Part shown: piece after piece, positions 40,525 to 49,092 of the stretch
Position numbering within the stretch: the stretch's first letter is position 1
Layout of the letters: each line of letters begins with the position of its first letter
From: Donghicola mangrovi
GTDB taxonomy: Bacteria > Pseudomonadota > Alphaproteobacteria > Rhodobacterales > Rhodobacteraceae
Reading direction: 5' to 3'
NCBI RefSeq assembly: GCF_013377535.1
Contig: NZ_JABCJE010000001.1
Span: 558,001 to 622,000 of the forward strand
Length of the DNA stretch: 64,000 nt
Program-made: the position numbers and the translations under genes
Notes under the pieces: model-generated
What the model saw: only the letters and a program-made list of their open reading frames with translations
Databases searched by the model: none
What the model was told of the DNA's origin: nothing

Positions 40525-41202
40525 ATGCAGAGCCAGAATGCCGCCGAGCTAGACTGGCGCGACGGCACTGTTCCGGTGTCCCGCCAGTTCGACGACCCCT
40601 ATTTCAGCATCGAAAACGGGATGGCTGAAACGGCCTATGTCTTTCTTCAGGGCAATCGCCTGCCCGACCGGTTCCGCCCCGATTTCCATATCGCAGAACT
40701 GGGCTTTGGCACCGGTCTGAACCTGCTCATGGCGCTCTCCGCATGGCGCCGGTCCGGCCAGACGGGCCGCCTGCATTTCACCACGTTCGAGGCCTACCCC
40801 ATGGCCCAGCCCGACATGCTGCGCGCCCTCGCCGCCTTTCCCGAAGTCATGCCTCTGGCCACTGAACTGGCCGATCATCTGGGGTCCGAACGGTTCGAAA
40901 CCGATGACCTCAACTTTACCATGATGCGCGGAGACGCCCGCGACACCCTGCCCGCGTGGCAAGGCCAAGCGGACGCATGGTTCCTTGACGGTTTCTCACC
41001 CGCCAAGAACCCCGAACTGTGGGAAGCCTCGCTGATTACCGCCGTCGCCCAACATACAGCCCTCGGCGGCACCGCTGCCACCTACACCGCAGCGGGCTTT
41101 GTCCGCCGCAACCTGACCGAAGCCGGCTTCACCGTGGAACGCATCCCCGGTTACGGCCGCAAACGCCACATGACCATCGCCCACATTCCGGACGCCCGAT
41201 GA
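40525..41202 (+). CDS. mnmD: tRNA (5-methylaminomethyl-2-thiouridine)(34) methyltransferase, stand-alone MnmD
   Basis: A 225-residue SAM-dependent methyltransferase corresponding to the N-terminal domain of the fused E. coli MnmC. AELGFGTGLNLLMAL near residue 55 is the SAM motif, and WFLDGFSPAKNPELW near residue 150 is the MnmC/MnmD active-site block. It makes the final methylation of mnm5s2U at the wobble position of tRNA. The FAD domain of MnmC is missing, but a separate FAD oxidoreductase lies divergently 60 bases away. AAAGGA precedes the ATG. It ends by ATGA overlap with the DMT transporter. Confidence 0.9.
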   Translation: MQSQNAAELDWRDGTVPVSRQFDDPYFSIENGMAETAYVFLQGNRLPDRFRPDFHIAELGFGTGLNLLMALSAWRRSGQTGRLHFTTFEAYPMAQPDMLRALAAFPEVMPLATELADHLGSERFETDDLNFTMMRGDARDTLPAWQGQADAWFLDGFSPAKNPELWEASLITAVAQHTALGGTAATYTAAGFVRRNLTEAGFTVERIPGYGRKRHMTIAHIPDAR

Positions 41203-42074
41203 CACAGCAGAACACCCGCCTCGGCATTGGCCTGATGGTGCTGACCACCTTTATCTTTGCGCTACAGGACGGCCTCTCGCGCCATTTGGCGGAACACTAC
41301 AGCGTCTTCATGGTCGTCATGATCCGCTACTGGTTCTTCGCGGCTTTCGTGATGACCATCGCCTCGCGCAAAGCAGGCGGCCTGCGTGCAGCCGCCGCCA
41401 CCAGCCAGCCGATCATCCAGTCCTTTCGCGGTTTCCTTCTGGCGGCCGAAATCTGCGTCATGGTCACCGGCTTCGTCTACCTCGGCCTTGTCGAAAGCCA
41501 CGCGGTCTTTGCCACCTACCCGCTTCTGGTCGCCGCCCTATCCGGCCCCGTCTTGGGCGAGGCCGTCGGCTGGCGCCGCTGGATGGCAATCGGCGTGGGC
41601 TTCATCGGCGTTCTGATCATCCTCGAACCCGGCTTTGGCGTCTTCTCGCCCTACGCGCTGATCCCTCTGGCCGCCGCGCTGATGTTCGCCCTCTACGGTC
41701 TGCTGACCCGCTATGTGGCACGGCGTGACAGCTCTGCCACCAGCTTCTTCTGGACCGGCGTCACCGGCGCCATCGCCATGACCGCCGTGGGCATCTGGCA
41801 CTGGGAACCCATGGCGTCCAAGGACTGGATCTGGATGATCACCCTGTGCCTGACCGGCGCCGCGGGCCACTTCACCCTGATCAAATGCTACGAAGTCGCC
41901 GAGGCCAGCTCGGTCCAACCCTTCGCCTACCTGCAACTGGCCTTCGCCTCGACCCTCGGCATCTTCGTCTTTGGCGAAACGATCCGACCGAACGTCGCCG
42001 TCGGCGTAGCGATCATCCTCTCCGCGGGCCTCTTCACCCTCTGGCGCGCCCACGTGAAATCCAAACAGACCTAA
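41199..42074 (+). CDS. DMT superfamily transporter (EamA type)
   Basis: A 291-residue inner-membrane protein with ten predicted transmembrane helices in two EamA repeats, including the second-repeat feature FAYLQLAFASTLGIFVFGE. It is a metabolite or drug exporter of unknown substrate. It overlaps mnmD by ATGA, though a functional link to tRNA modification is unlikely. A dispersed intergenic repeat begins a few bases after its stop. Confidence 0.88.
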   Translation: MTQQNTRLGIGLMVLTTFIFALQDGLSRHLAEHYSVFMVVMIRYWFFAAFVMTIASRKAGGLRAAAATSQPIIQSFRGFLLAAEICVMVTGFVYLGLVESHAVFATYPLLVAALSGPVLGEAVGWRRWMAIGVGFIGVLIILEPGFGVFSPYALIPLAAALMFALYGLLTRYVARRDSSATSFFWTGVTGAIAMTAVGIWHWEPMASKDWIWMITLCLTGAAGHFTLIKCYEVAEASSVQPFAYLQLAFASTLGIFVFGETIRPNVAVGVAIILSAGLFTLWRAHVKSKQT

Positions 42075-42077
42075 CGG

Positions 42078-42105
42078 CCCTTCATCTTGGCCCAAATACC
42101 CAATC
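42078..42105 (-). repeat. Dispersed intergenic element, copy 5 (after the DMT transporter gene)
   Basis: CCCTTCATCTTGG, then CCCAAATACCCAATC, begins four bases after the DMT transporter stop, in the same orientation to the upstream gene as copies 1 and 4. The GC-rich half is degenerate. Confidence 0.7.
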
Positions 42106-42106
42106 T

Positions 42107-42142
42107 TAAAAAAGGCAGCGAGCGGCCCGATCAGGGCCGCTC
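42107..42142 (-). terminator. Terminator-like hairpin of the lytic transglycosylase gene
   Basis: A perfect 9-bp stem (GAGCGGCCC 42120-42128 with GGGCCGCTC 42134-42142, loop GATCA) lies 10 bases after the transglycosylase stop. On the - strand, a run of T residues (+ strand AAAAAA at 42108-42113) follows after a 6-base spacer, a slightly suboptimal intrinsic terminator. It may also work for the + strand transporter. Confidence 0.6.
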
Positions 42143-42151
42143 TCCGTTTCT

Positions 42152-44101
42152 CTACCGCTTGAGTTCCTGACTGAACGGCACCGGCAAAGGGTCCTTGCCC
42201 AGCCTCGCGCGATACACCGGAAGGCTCTCGGTCACGCGCATGATGTAGTTCCGCGTCTCGTTAAAGGGGATCATCTCGACCCAGTCCACCGGATCAATGG
42301 CCCCCGTACGCGGGTCGCCGAACTGTTCGATCCACCGCGCAGGGCGACCGGGACCAGCGTTATAGCCCGCCGCCATGAACATCGGGTTCCCCCCGAACTC
42401 CCGCGCCAGCTTTACCAGATAAGCCGACCCGAGGGTCGCGTTATACACCGGCTCGGCCAACAGCGCGCGCTCGCGATATGGGACGCCTTTGACCTTGGCC
42501 ATGGCCTCGGCGGTTTTGGGCATCAACTGCATCAGGCCACGGGCTCCGACGGGGCTCACGACCCACGGATCAAACTCGCTCTCGCGGCGGGCGATGGACA
42601 GGGCCCACTCAGTCTTGATGTCCAAGGGCTCGTTCATGATCGGATGCAGCGCGTAATAGGCGCGGGGCAGCACGATCCCCTTGGACGCGGCCTCTTTGCC
42701 GACCATCACGGCCAAGTGGGGCTCGTTCAGCTCCAGCATCGCATCGCCAAGGGCCACCAGATCGGGTTCTGTCAGGGTTTCGGACAGCTGCACAACGAAC
42801 CGCTCGGCCACGGACCGGTCGTTCGTCTGGATCAGCATCACCGCCGCCTCGAACAGCGAGGTCCGCACAAAGGACGCCTGCCGCCAATCCGACCGCGGCA
42901 TCCCGCCAGCCAAGGATTTGTCGAAGGGCATCCCCGCCTTTTCCGCCGCCAATAGGCCGTAGAAGCTGGTCTGCTGCGTCCCCGCACTCTGATAGGCCAT
43001 CTGCGCGGCAGTCGTATCACCCAGGTCATCGTAAGCGCGGCCAATCCAGTAACCGGCCCGCCCCTTGGAGATCGGGCTATCCACGTTCACGGCCAGCGAT
43101 TTAAAATGGGCCAAGGCCCGCGCTGGATCGTTCAGGAACCGCAGCGCGATGTAGCCCGCCAGCCACTCCAGATCGACCCAGTCCGAGCCGCTGGTCAGGT
43201 GGTGTTCCGCCGCCAAACGGTAGGCGACAGCGGGCACACCTTCGCGCATTTCGCGGCGCACCAGAATGCGGCGCATACCGGCCCATTCCTGGGGCTTGCC
43301 CAGCAGTTCGGGCCGCGCGCTGCGTTCCAGCAACAGGTCGCGGGCGCTGTCGGTGTAATTCTTGTCGATTCGCCATTGGAATCGGTCGTGCGCCATGCCC
43401 GGATCGCCGCCCAAACGGTTGGGCACCGCATTGATCAGCGCGTTCACGTCGCCCTTGTCCGTCTGCAGCGCAATCCGCGCCGCAGCCAGCGCGCGCCAGT
43501 CGGCCGAGACCAAAGCCATCATCCGGCCCGCCTCGGCATAGTCGTGGCCCCACAGCAGCATGTCCATCCGCGCGGTGTGGTACTGGGACAGCACCCCCGA
43601 ATAGCGCGCCATAAAGGCGTCATGCTCGGTCTGATCCATGTCCAGCGACAGCCACGCCCGCACCAGAACCGCATCCGCCGAAGCGCGGTCTCCGGCGGCG
43701 GTCAGCGCCTCGGCATAGGCCAGCGCGCCCGCGCCGGTCTGGGGCGCATTGCCCTGAAAGAATTGCAAAATCTGGTTGGCGCTGGCTTGGCTTGCGATGG
43801 TTTTCTCGGACCGTTTTTTCAGCAGCGCAATGCCCGGCCAATCGGCGCGACGGGCCAGAAAATCCATGATCTGGTCAACGGTGCCTTCGCCTTCGCGCAG
43901 GTAGTGCCACATCACGATGTCGGTCGCGACTTGGCTGTCCTGCCGCGCAAGGGTCAGCGCCTGAGGCCAGTTCTCAGCCCGAACAGCATCCATCGCCCCG
44001 TCCAGAGGACGCGGGGCGGCCCCCTGACCAAAGACAATAGACGGTGCCATTACCGCGCAGAACACTGCGCCGTACCACCAGCGGTTCGATTTTTCTGTCA
44101 T
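42152..44101 (-). CDS. Soluble lytic murein transglycosylase (Slt70-like)
   Basis: The 649-residue periplasmic protein has a signal peptide (WWYGAVFCAVMAPSIVFG, cut near GQGAA), an alpha-helical solenoid of about 450 residues, and a C-terminal GEWL domain. The catalytic Glu lies in RRESEFDPWVV, with GLMQLMPKTA and GYNAGPGRPARW. It cleaves the MurNAc-GlcNAc bond to form 1,6-anhydro products. The start at 44101 is a weak choice, since no clear Shine-Dalgarno precedes it, but the signal peptide starts right there. It is divergent from dapA. Confidence 0.88.
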   Translation of the reverse strand: MTEKSNRWWYGAVFCAVMAPSIVFGQGAAPRPLDGAMDAVRAENWPQALTLARQDSQVATDIVMWHYLREGEGTVDQIMDFLARRADWPGIALLKKRSEKTIASQASANQILQFFQGNAPQTGAGALAYAEALTAAGDRASADAVLVRAWLSLDMDQTEHDAFMARYSGVLSQYHTARMDMLLWGHDYAEAGRMMALVSADWRALAAARIALQTDKGDVNALINAVPNRLGGDPGMAHDRFQWRIDKNYTDSARDLLLERSARPELLGKPQEWAGMRRILVRREMREGVPAVAYRLAAEHHLTSGSDWVDLEWLAGYIALRFLNDPARALAHFKSLAVNVDSPISKGRAGYWIGRAYDDLGDTTAAQMAYQSAGTQQTSFYGLLAAEKAGMPFDKSLAGGMPRSDWRQASFVRTSLFEAAVMLIQTNDRSVAERFVVQLSETLTEPDLVALGDAMLELNEPHLAVMVGKEAASKGIVLPRAYYALHPIMNEPLDIKTEWALSIARRESEFDPWVVSPVGARGLMQLMPKTAEAMAKVKGVPYRERALLAEPVYNATLGSAYLVKLAREFGGNPMFMAAGYNAGPGRPARWIEQFGDPRTGAIDPVDWVEMIPFNETRNYIMRVTESLPVYRARLGKDPLPVPFSQELKR

Positions 44102-44162
44102 GCTGCTCAGCCATTTTTTTGCATCAGGGTACCAGTGATTACACGGTTCGCAATTCACAAAC

Positions 44163-44191
44163 TTGGCAAGGCCCCGCCGCCTTGGTATGGG
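44163..44191 (+). promoter_or_regulatory. Sigma-70 type promoter candidate for dapA
   Basis: TTGGCA (44163-44168), a 17-base spacer, and TATGGG (44186-44191) lie 58 bases before the dapA ATG. The -35 agrees with consensus at four of six positions and the spacing is ideal. Confidence 0.45.
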
Positions 44192-44249
44192 GCGCTGCAC
44201 AGATGCGGCCCAGAGGGGGCTTAGCACACTAATTCTAAAGGAGCGTGTC

Positions 44250-45122
44250 ATGTTCAAAGGATCTATTCCTGCCCTGGTCACGCCGTTCAAGAACGGCGAG
44301 CTGGATCTGGAGACCTTGAAGAAACTTGTCGACTGGCACGTTGACCAAGGCAGCCACGGTCTGGTTCCCGTTGGAACCACTGGCGAAAGCCCGACCCTGA
44401 GCCACGAAGAGCACGAGACCGTCATCGAAGAGGTTGTCAAAGCAGCCGCAGGCCGCATCCCCGTGATCGCAGGCGCCGGCAGCAACAACACCCGCGAAGG
44501 CATCCGTCTGGTGCAGCACGCCGAATCGGTTGGCGCGAACGCTGTTCTGGTTGTCACCCCCTACTATAACAAGCCCACTCAGGCCGGTCTGATCGCGCAT
44601 TACACCGCCCTGCACGAGGCCTGTGCCCTGCCGATCGTGATCTACAACATCCCCGGCCGCTCGGTCATCGACATGACCCCCGCGACTATGGGTGAACTGG
44701 CCAAGCTGCCCCGCATCATCGGCGTCAAAGACGCAACCGGCGACATCAGCCGCGTCAGCAAGCAGCGCATGAGCTGTGGCGCAGACTTCTGCCAGCTGTC
44801 CGGCGAAGACGCGACTGCTCTGGGCTTCAACGCTCATGGCGGTGTTGGCTGCATCTCGGTCACCGCGAACGTCGCGCCCAAGCTGTGCGCCGAGTTCCAA
44901 GAGGCCACTCTGGCCGGTGATTTCGCCAAGGCGCTGGAATATCAGGACAAACTGATGCCCCTGCACGAGGCGATCTTTATCGAGCCCGGCGTTGCCGGTG
45001 CGAAATACGCGATGTCCAAGCTGGGTGTCTGCAGCGACGAAGTCCGCCTGCCCCTGCTGCCCCTGACCGATGCCACCCGCGCGAAAATCGACGCGGCCAT
45101 GGCACACGCCGGTCTGATCTAA
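44250..45122 (+). CDS. dapA: 4-hydroxy-tetrahydrodipicolinate synthase
   Basis: A 290-residue TIM-barrel lyase that condenses pyruvate with aspartate semialdehyde for lysine and meso-diaminopimelate synthesis. Family residues are all visible: GTTGESPTL near residue 43 (substrate Thr pair), PYYNKP near residue 106 (catalytic Tyr), and Schiff-base Lys in [10 protein letters not shown] near residue 160. The start at 44250 (MFKGSIPAL) has AAAGGAG 7 bases upstream. Its TAA shares bases with the stop of the convergent rluE. Confidence 0.96.
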   Translation: MFKGSIPALVTPFKNGELDLETLKKLVDWHVDQGSHGLVPVGTTGESPTLSHEEHETVIEEVVKAAAGRIPVIAGAGSNNTREGIRLVQHAESVGANAVLVVTPYYNKPTQAGLIAHYTALHEACALPIVIYNIPGRSVIDMTPATMGELAKLPRIIGVKDATGDISRVSKQRMSCGADFCQLSGEDATALGFNAHGGVGCISVTANVAPKLCAEFQEATLAGDFAKALEYQDKLMPLHEAIFIEPGVAGAKYAMSKLGVCSDEVRLPLLPLTDATRAKIDAAMAHAGLI

Positions 45123-45682
45123 CGCTTCTGCGGCTTCGCCTCGCGCCATTGGCCCGGGGCGAGCCCGTCTAGCGCCCAATCCCCAATTCTAGCTCTGATC
45201 AGCCGCAGTGTGGGATGCCCCACTGCGGCTGTCATGCGTCTGACCTGACGGTTTTTGCCTTCGCTGATGGTCAGGGCGATCCACGTGTCGGGAATGGACT
45301 TGCGGACACGAATCGGCGGGGTGCGTTCCCACAGACCCTCGGGCTCATCCATGCGTTCGCACTGGGCAGGGCGGGTCAGGCCGTCCTTTAGCTGAACGCC
45401 AGCACGCAGGGCGGCGATGGCAGCGTCATCTGGCGTGCCCTCGACCTGAACCCAGTAGGTTTTCGCCATCTTGTTCTTGGGGTCACTGATCCGCGCTTGC
45501 AGCTTGCCATTGTCGGTCAGCAGCAGCAGCCCTTCGCTGTCGCGATCCAAACGGCCCGCGGGATAGACCCCCGGCACCTTGATGAAATCGGACAAAGTCG
45601 CCCGCGGCCCGTCCGCGTTTCCGCGGTCCGTGAACTGGGTCAGAACGTCGTAGGGTTTGTTGAACAGGATCAGTCGGGTCAT
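45119..45682 (-). CDS. rluE: rRNA pseudouridine synthase, RsuA/RluE family
   Basis: A 187-residue cytoplasmic pseudouridine synthase with catalytic Asp in [18 protein letters not shown] near residue 42 and the Cys-free [11 protein letters not shown] block near residue 140. It lacks the N-terminal S4 domain. The small size and lack of S4 fit RluE (23S rRNA position 2457) better than RsuA or RluB. The target is inferred from family resemblance. Its stop overlaps that of dapA. Confidence 0.85.
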   Translation of the reverse strand: MTRLILFNKPYDVLTQFTDRGNADGPRATLSDFIKVPGVYPAGRLDRDSEGLLLLTDNGKLQARISDPKNKMAKTYWVQVEGTPDDAAIAALRAGVQLKDGLTRPAQCERMDEPEGLWERTPPIRVRKSIPDTWIALTISEGKNRQVRRMTAAVGHPTLRLIRARIGDWALDGLAPGQWREAKPQKR

Positions 45683-45805
45683 GCCAATCGCCTACAGCGG
45701 ACGGAACACCCATGCAACGCTTCTTGGATTTCGCGCGTTAGCCCCCATATGGGCAGTCTGCGGACGGTGGACAGCCCCCGAATACCCCTGTAATCAATCG
45801 CGACC

Positions 45806-46288
45806 ATGGCCAAAAAACCTGCAAAATCCGACCCGAACTACAAAATCATCGCCGAAAACCGGCGTGCCCGCTTCGATTATGCGATCGAAAGCGATCTGGA
45901 GTGTGGCGTTCTGCTGCTTGGGTCCGAGGTGAAATCCCTGCGTCAGGGCGGCTCTAACATCGCCGAGAGCTATGCCAGCGTCGAGGATGGGGAACTGTGG
46001 CTGATCAACAGCTACATCGCCCCCTACGAGCAGGCCAAGACCTGGGGCCACGAAGAGCGCCGCAAGCGCAAGCTGCTGGTCTCTCGCAAGGAAATGTCCG
46101 ACCTGTGGAACCTGACCCAGCGCAAAGGCATGACGCTGGTCCCGCTGGTGATGTATTTCAACCATCGTGGCATCGCCAAGATCAAGATCGGCATCGCCAA
46201 GGGTAAAAAGAACGTGGACAAACGCGCCACCGAGGCCAAGCGCGATTGGGACCGTCAGAAGAGCCGCCTGCTGAAACAGGGCCTCTGA
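45806..46288 (+). CDS. smpB: SsrA-binding protein SmpB
   Basis: A 160-residue protein needed for trans-translation, in which it brings tmRNA to stalled ribosomes. [19 protein letters not shown] and LGSEVKSLR open the OB-like domain, [10 protein letters not shown] and GIAKGKK are RNA-binding blocks, and the basic tail ([18 protein letters not shown]) enters the mRNA path. The start has no good Shine-Dalgarno but matches the family N-terminus. No ssrA tmRNA gene is visible in the window. A GC hairpin (46318-46340) follows without a T run. Confidence 0.96.
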   Translation: MAKKPAKSDPNYKIIAENRRARFDYAIESDLECGVLLLGSEVKSLRQGGSNIAESYASVEDGELWLINSYIAPYEQAKTWGHEERRKRKLLVSRKEMSDLWNLTQRKGMTLVPLVMYFNHRGIAKIKIGIAKGKKNVDKRATEAKRDWDRQKSRLLKQGL

Positions 46289-46429
46289 CACATTCGCTCT
46301 CGCGAAACTGAGGAAAAACGGGGGCTTTTCGGTCCCCGTTGCACCCTTCCGTGCTTGCAGCAACCCCCTCTACCGCGTTACAGAACTGCGTATTTTACAC
46401 GATCGCTGTCATCTGAGGGAGGGTGAGGT

Positions 46430-47281
46430 ATGGACAACCCCAAAGTGCTCGTCTCGACCGAGTGGCTGGAGGCGCATCTGCGCGATCCCGACCTGCGTGT
46501 CATCGACGCTTCTTGGTATCTGCCCGATGCGGGCCGCGACCCCAAAGCCGAATACGACGCCCGTCACATCCCGAACGCGCGCTTCTTTGACATCGACGAA
46601 ATCAGCGATCACCGCTCGGATCTGCCGCATATGGCTCCGCCCGTGGAAAAGTTCATGTCGCGTCTGCGGGCGATGGGCGTGGGCGATGGCCATCAGGTGG
46701 TTGTCTATGACGGCGCTGGCCTGTTCTCGGCGGCGCGCGTGTGGTGGCTGTTCCGCCTGATGGGCAAGATGGACGTGGCCGTTCTGGACGGCGGTCTGCC
46801 GAAATGGATTGCCGAGGGCCGCGAAACCGAAGACCTGCCGCCGATCTTGCGCGACCGCCACATGACCGTGACGCGCCAGAACCAGATGTACAAAGACGTG
46901 ACCGAAGTGTCGTCGGCGTCGAAGCTTGGGGACTGGGTCATCGTTGATGCCCGCGCCCCCGAACGTTTCCGCGGCGAAGCGGCAGAGCCCCGTCCGGGCC
47001 TGCGCTCTGGCCACATCCCCAATGCCCGCAACGTCTTTTTCAAGGACGTGCAGAACGCCGACGGCACCATGAAGTCGCCCGAGGCGTTGAAAACCGTGTT
47101 CGAACAGGCAGGCGTGGACCTCTCCAAGCCTGTCATCACCAGCTGCGGTTCGGGTGTGACCGCAGCCGTCCTTAACCTCGCTCTCGAGCATATGGGCAAG
47201 ACCGACCATGCCCTGTACGACGGCTCGTGGGCGGAATGGGGCGCATTTCCCACCCTTCCAATTGCCACCGGAGAGGCATGA
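46430..47281 (+). CDS. sseA: 3-mercaptopyruvate sulfurtransferase
   Basis: A 283-residue protein of two tandem rhodanese domains. The active-site loop CGSGVTA near residue 240 is the 3-mercaptopyruvate type, not the CRKGVTA of thiosulfate enzymes. The N-terminal domain is the usual catalytically inactive one with DGAGLFSAARVWW. It transfers sulfur from 3-mercaptopyruvate to thiols or cyanide. Its stop overlaps an ATG of the aminotransferase gene, and transamination of cysteine would make its substrate, a plausible functional link. Confidence 0.92.
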   Translation: MDNPKVLVSTEWLEAHLRDPDLRVIDASWYLPDAGRDPKAEYDARHIPNARFFDIDEISDHRSDLPHMAPPVEKFMSRLRAMGVGDGHQVVVYDGAGLFSAARVWWLFRLMGKMDVAVLDGGLPKWIAEGRETEDLPPILRDRHMTVTRQNQMYKDVTEVSSASKLGDWVIVDARAPERFRGEAAEPRPGLRSGHIPNARNVFFKDVQNADGTMKSPEALKTVFEQAGVDLSKPVITSCGSGVTAAVLNLALEHMGKTDHALYDGSWAEWGAFPTLPIATGEA

Positions 47282-48465
47282 TGTTTTCCAACCTGAAACC
47301 CCAACCCGCAGATAAAATTCTGGCGCTGATGGCAGCGTATCGCGAGGACCCTCGCGACCAGAAGATCGACCTTGGCGTCGGCGTCTACAAAAACGCCGAG
47401 GGCGTCACCCCCGTGATGCGCGCAATCAAGACCGCCGAGAAACAGCTGTGGGAGGTTGAGACAACCAAATCCTATACCGGTCTGGCCGGTGATCCCGCGT
47501 TCGCTGACGCGATGATCAAGCTGGTTCTGGACGGCGTTGTGGCCCGTGACCGTATCGCGGCTGTTGCCACCCCCGGCGGCACCGGCGCGGTCCGTCAGGC
47601 GTTCGAGTGCATCCGCATGGCGAACCCCGAAGCCCGCGTGTTCGTCTCCAACCCCACTTGGCCGAACCACCTGAGCATCCTGAAGTTCCTGAGCATGCCC
47701 ACCGTCGAGTACCGCTATTTCGACAGCGAAACCGGTGGCGTTGATTTCGACGGCCTGATGGAAGACCTGAACCAGCTGAAGGCTGGCGACGTTGTTCTGC
47801 TGCACGGCTGCTGCCACAACCCGACCGGCGCGAACCTGACTCTGGACCAGTTCCAAGCTGTCGTGGACAAGATGAACGAAGTCGGCGCTGTTCCGATGAT
47901 CGACATCGCGTATCAAGGCTTTGGTGACGGTCTAGACGAAGACGCCGCCGCAACCCGTCTGGTCGCGAAAAGCTGCCCCGAGGTTCTGATCGCCGCAAGC
48001 TGCTCGAAGAACTTCGGCATCTACCGCGAGCGTACCGGCCTGCTGATGGCGATTTCGGAAAACGCATCGCTGACCCCCGTGACCCAAGGCAACCTGGCGT
48101 TCCTGAACCGTCAGAACTTCAGCTTCCCGCCGGATCACGGTGCGCGTCTGGTCACCATGATCCTGACCGACGACGCTCTGCGCGCCGAATGGCAGACCGA
48201 ACTGGAAGAAGTACGCCTGTCGATGCTGGGTCTGCGCGAGCAGCTGGCCTCTGAACTGCGTCGCCTGTCGAACTCTGACCGTTTCGATTTCGTGGCCCGT
48301 CACCGCGGCATGTTCTCGCGTCTGGGCCTGTCGCCCGAGCTGGTCGAGAAAGTCCGCGCCGAGCACGGCATCTACATGGTTGGCGACTCGCGTATCAACA
48401 TCGCGGGCCTGAACGCGCAGACCGTTCCGGTTCTGGCCGACGCCATCATCAAGGTCGGCGCATAA
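47281..48465 (+). CDS. Aromatic-amino-acid/aspartate aminotransferase (class I)
   Basis: A 394-residue PLP enzyme with the substrate Arg near the C-terminus, NPTWPNH near residue 120, CHNPTGANL near residue 182 and the Lys Schiff base in SCSKNFGIYRERTG near residue 245. This form is usually named TyrB or aromatic aminotransferase. Aspartate and cysteine are also common substrates. The start at 47281 (MFSNLKP) is chosen because GGAGAGG is too close to the ATG at 47278. It forms a two-gene operon with sseA. Confidence 0.92.
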   Translation: MFSNLKPQPADKILALMAAYREDPRDQKIDLGVGVYKNAEGVTPVMRAIKTAEKQLWEVETTKSYTGLAGDPAFADAMIKLVLDGVVARDRIAAVATPGGTGAVRQAFECIRMANPEARVFVSNPTWPNHLSILKFLSMPTVEYRYFDSETGGVDFDGLMEDLNQLKAGDVVLLHGCCHNPTGANLTLDQFQAVVDKMNEVGAVPMIDIAYQGFGDGLDEDAAATRLVAKSCPEVLIAASCSKNFGIYRERTGLLMAISENASLTPVTQGNLAFLNRQNFSFPPDHGARLVTMILTDDALRAEWQTELEEVRLSMLGLREQLASELRRLSNSDRFDFVARHRGMFSRLGLSPELVEKVRAEHGIYMVGDSRINIAGLNAQTVPVLADAIIKVGA

Positions 48466-48493
48466 TTTAGAGGGTCCCCCTTGTAAGGTCATC

Positions 48494-48513
48494 GCATTCC
48501 ATTATGTGAATGC
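48494..48513. other. Small dyad GCATTC-N8-GAATGC in the leader of the rhodanese gene
   Basis: A 6-bp perfect inverted repeat lies 23 bases before the small ORF start. It may be an operator or the first hairpin of a leader RNA. Confidence 0.35.
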
Positions 48514-48535
48514 GTGACCCATGCAGGAGGCCCCC

Positions 48536-48604
48536 ATGCGCAAACCCGTCGCAAATTCACCAAAGGCCGGCTGCCGTTATGGCGCCGGCCTTTGGCTTTG
48601 CTAG
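48536..48604 (+). CDS. Candidate 22-codon leader ORF with internal hairpin
   Basis: ATG at 48536 follows AGGAGG by 5 bases, an excellent ribosome site, and the frame runs 22 codons to TAG (protein MRKPVANSPKAGCRYGAGLWL then Cys). The coding sequence spans a 10-bp perfect hairpin (AAAGGCCGGC 48562-48571 with GCCGGCCTTT 48584-48593), so ribosomes would melt it. The peptide matches nothing I recognise. It may be a translated leader that tunes the downstream rhodanese gene, or merely the aminotransferase transcript end with a chance ORF. Confidence 0.4.
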   Translation: MRKPVANSPKAGCRYGAGLWLC

Positions 48605-48654
48605 GGTTCGGGCAGGGAGCACTGGAATCCCCTCTGATCAACAGGACACGACTG

Positions 48655-49029
48655 ATGAAAACCGAAACCGTAGGCACTGGCACCCTTGAAACCTGGACTG
48701 TGGACGAAGTGCAGGCCGCCTTTGACGCGAACGAGATCGTGCTGATCGACGTGCGCACCCCTCAGGAATACATGTTCGAACATGTGGACGGCGCGCTGCT
48801 GTTCCCCATGTCGTTCTTCAAGGCGCACAAGCTGCCCTCGCAGGACGGCAAGCGGATCGTGTTCCATTGTGGCTCGGGGATGCGCAGCGAACGTGTGGCG
48901 CGGGCTGCACTGGCCGCGGGCATTCACACCGTCGCCCACATGGAGGGCGGCTTTGGCGCGTGGAAGGCCGCGGGCAAGCCCTATATGGGCACCGACATGG
49001 CCACCGGCGCGCCCCAGTACAAAGAGTAA
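48655..49029 (+). CDS. Single-domain rhodanese-like protein
   Basis: A 124-residue sulfur-transfer domain with the family start WTVDEVQAAFDANEIVLIDV and active-site loop CGSGMRS near residue 69. It probably carries a persulfide sulfur in the cytoplasm, though the exact partner is unknown. It lacks a signal peptide. The start at 48655 has AGGA upstream. It lies 50 bases after a 22-codon leader ORF and may share regulation with the upstream sulfur-transfer genes. Confidence 0.85.
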   Translation: MKTETVGTGTLETWTVDEVQAAFDANEIVLIDVRTPQEYMFEHVDGALLFPMSFFKAHKLPSQDGKRIVFHCGSGMRSERVARAALAAGIHTVAHMEGGFGAWKAAGKPYMGTDMATGAPQYKE

Positions 49030-49042
49030 CCGCACAAACGAA

Positions 49043-49075
49043 ATCGGGCGCCACTGGGGCGCCCGATCTGTTTTC
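49043..49075. terminator. Bidirectional terminator between rhodanese and amtB
   Basis: A perfect 10-bp stem (ATCGGGCGCC 49043-49052 with GGCGCCCGAT 49058-49067, loop ACTGG) lies between two convergent genes. CTGTTTT follows on the + strand, and a TTCGTTT run on the - strand, so it can serve both. Confidence 0.75.
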
Positions 49076-49092
49076 CGATGTGTCGAAGCGGA

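Noticed and set aside
46318-46340. GC hairpin after smpB as an intrinsic terminator
   Set aside because: The stem is good, but no T run follows on the + strand; the T-rich side faces a strand without a gene.
46289-46429. A tRNA or tmRNA gene in the smpB/sseA gap
   Set aside because: No cloverleaf arms or CCA end; the gap is short and holds only the GC hairpin.
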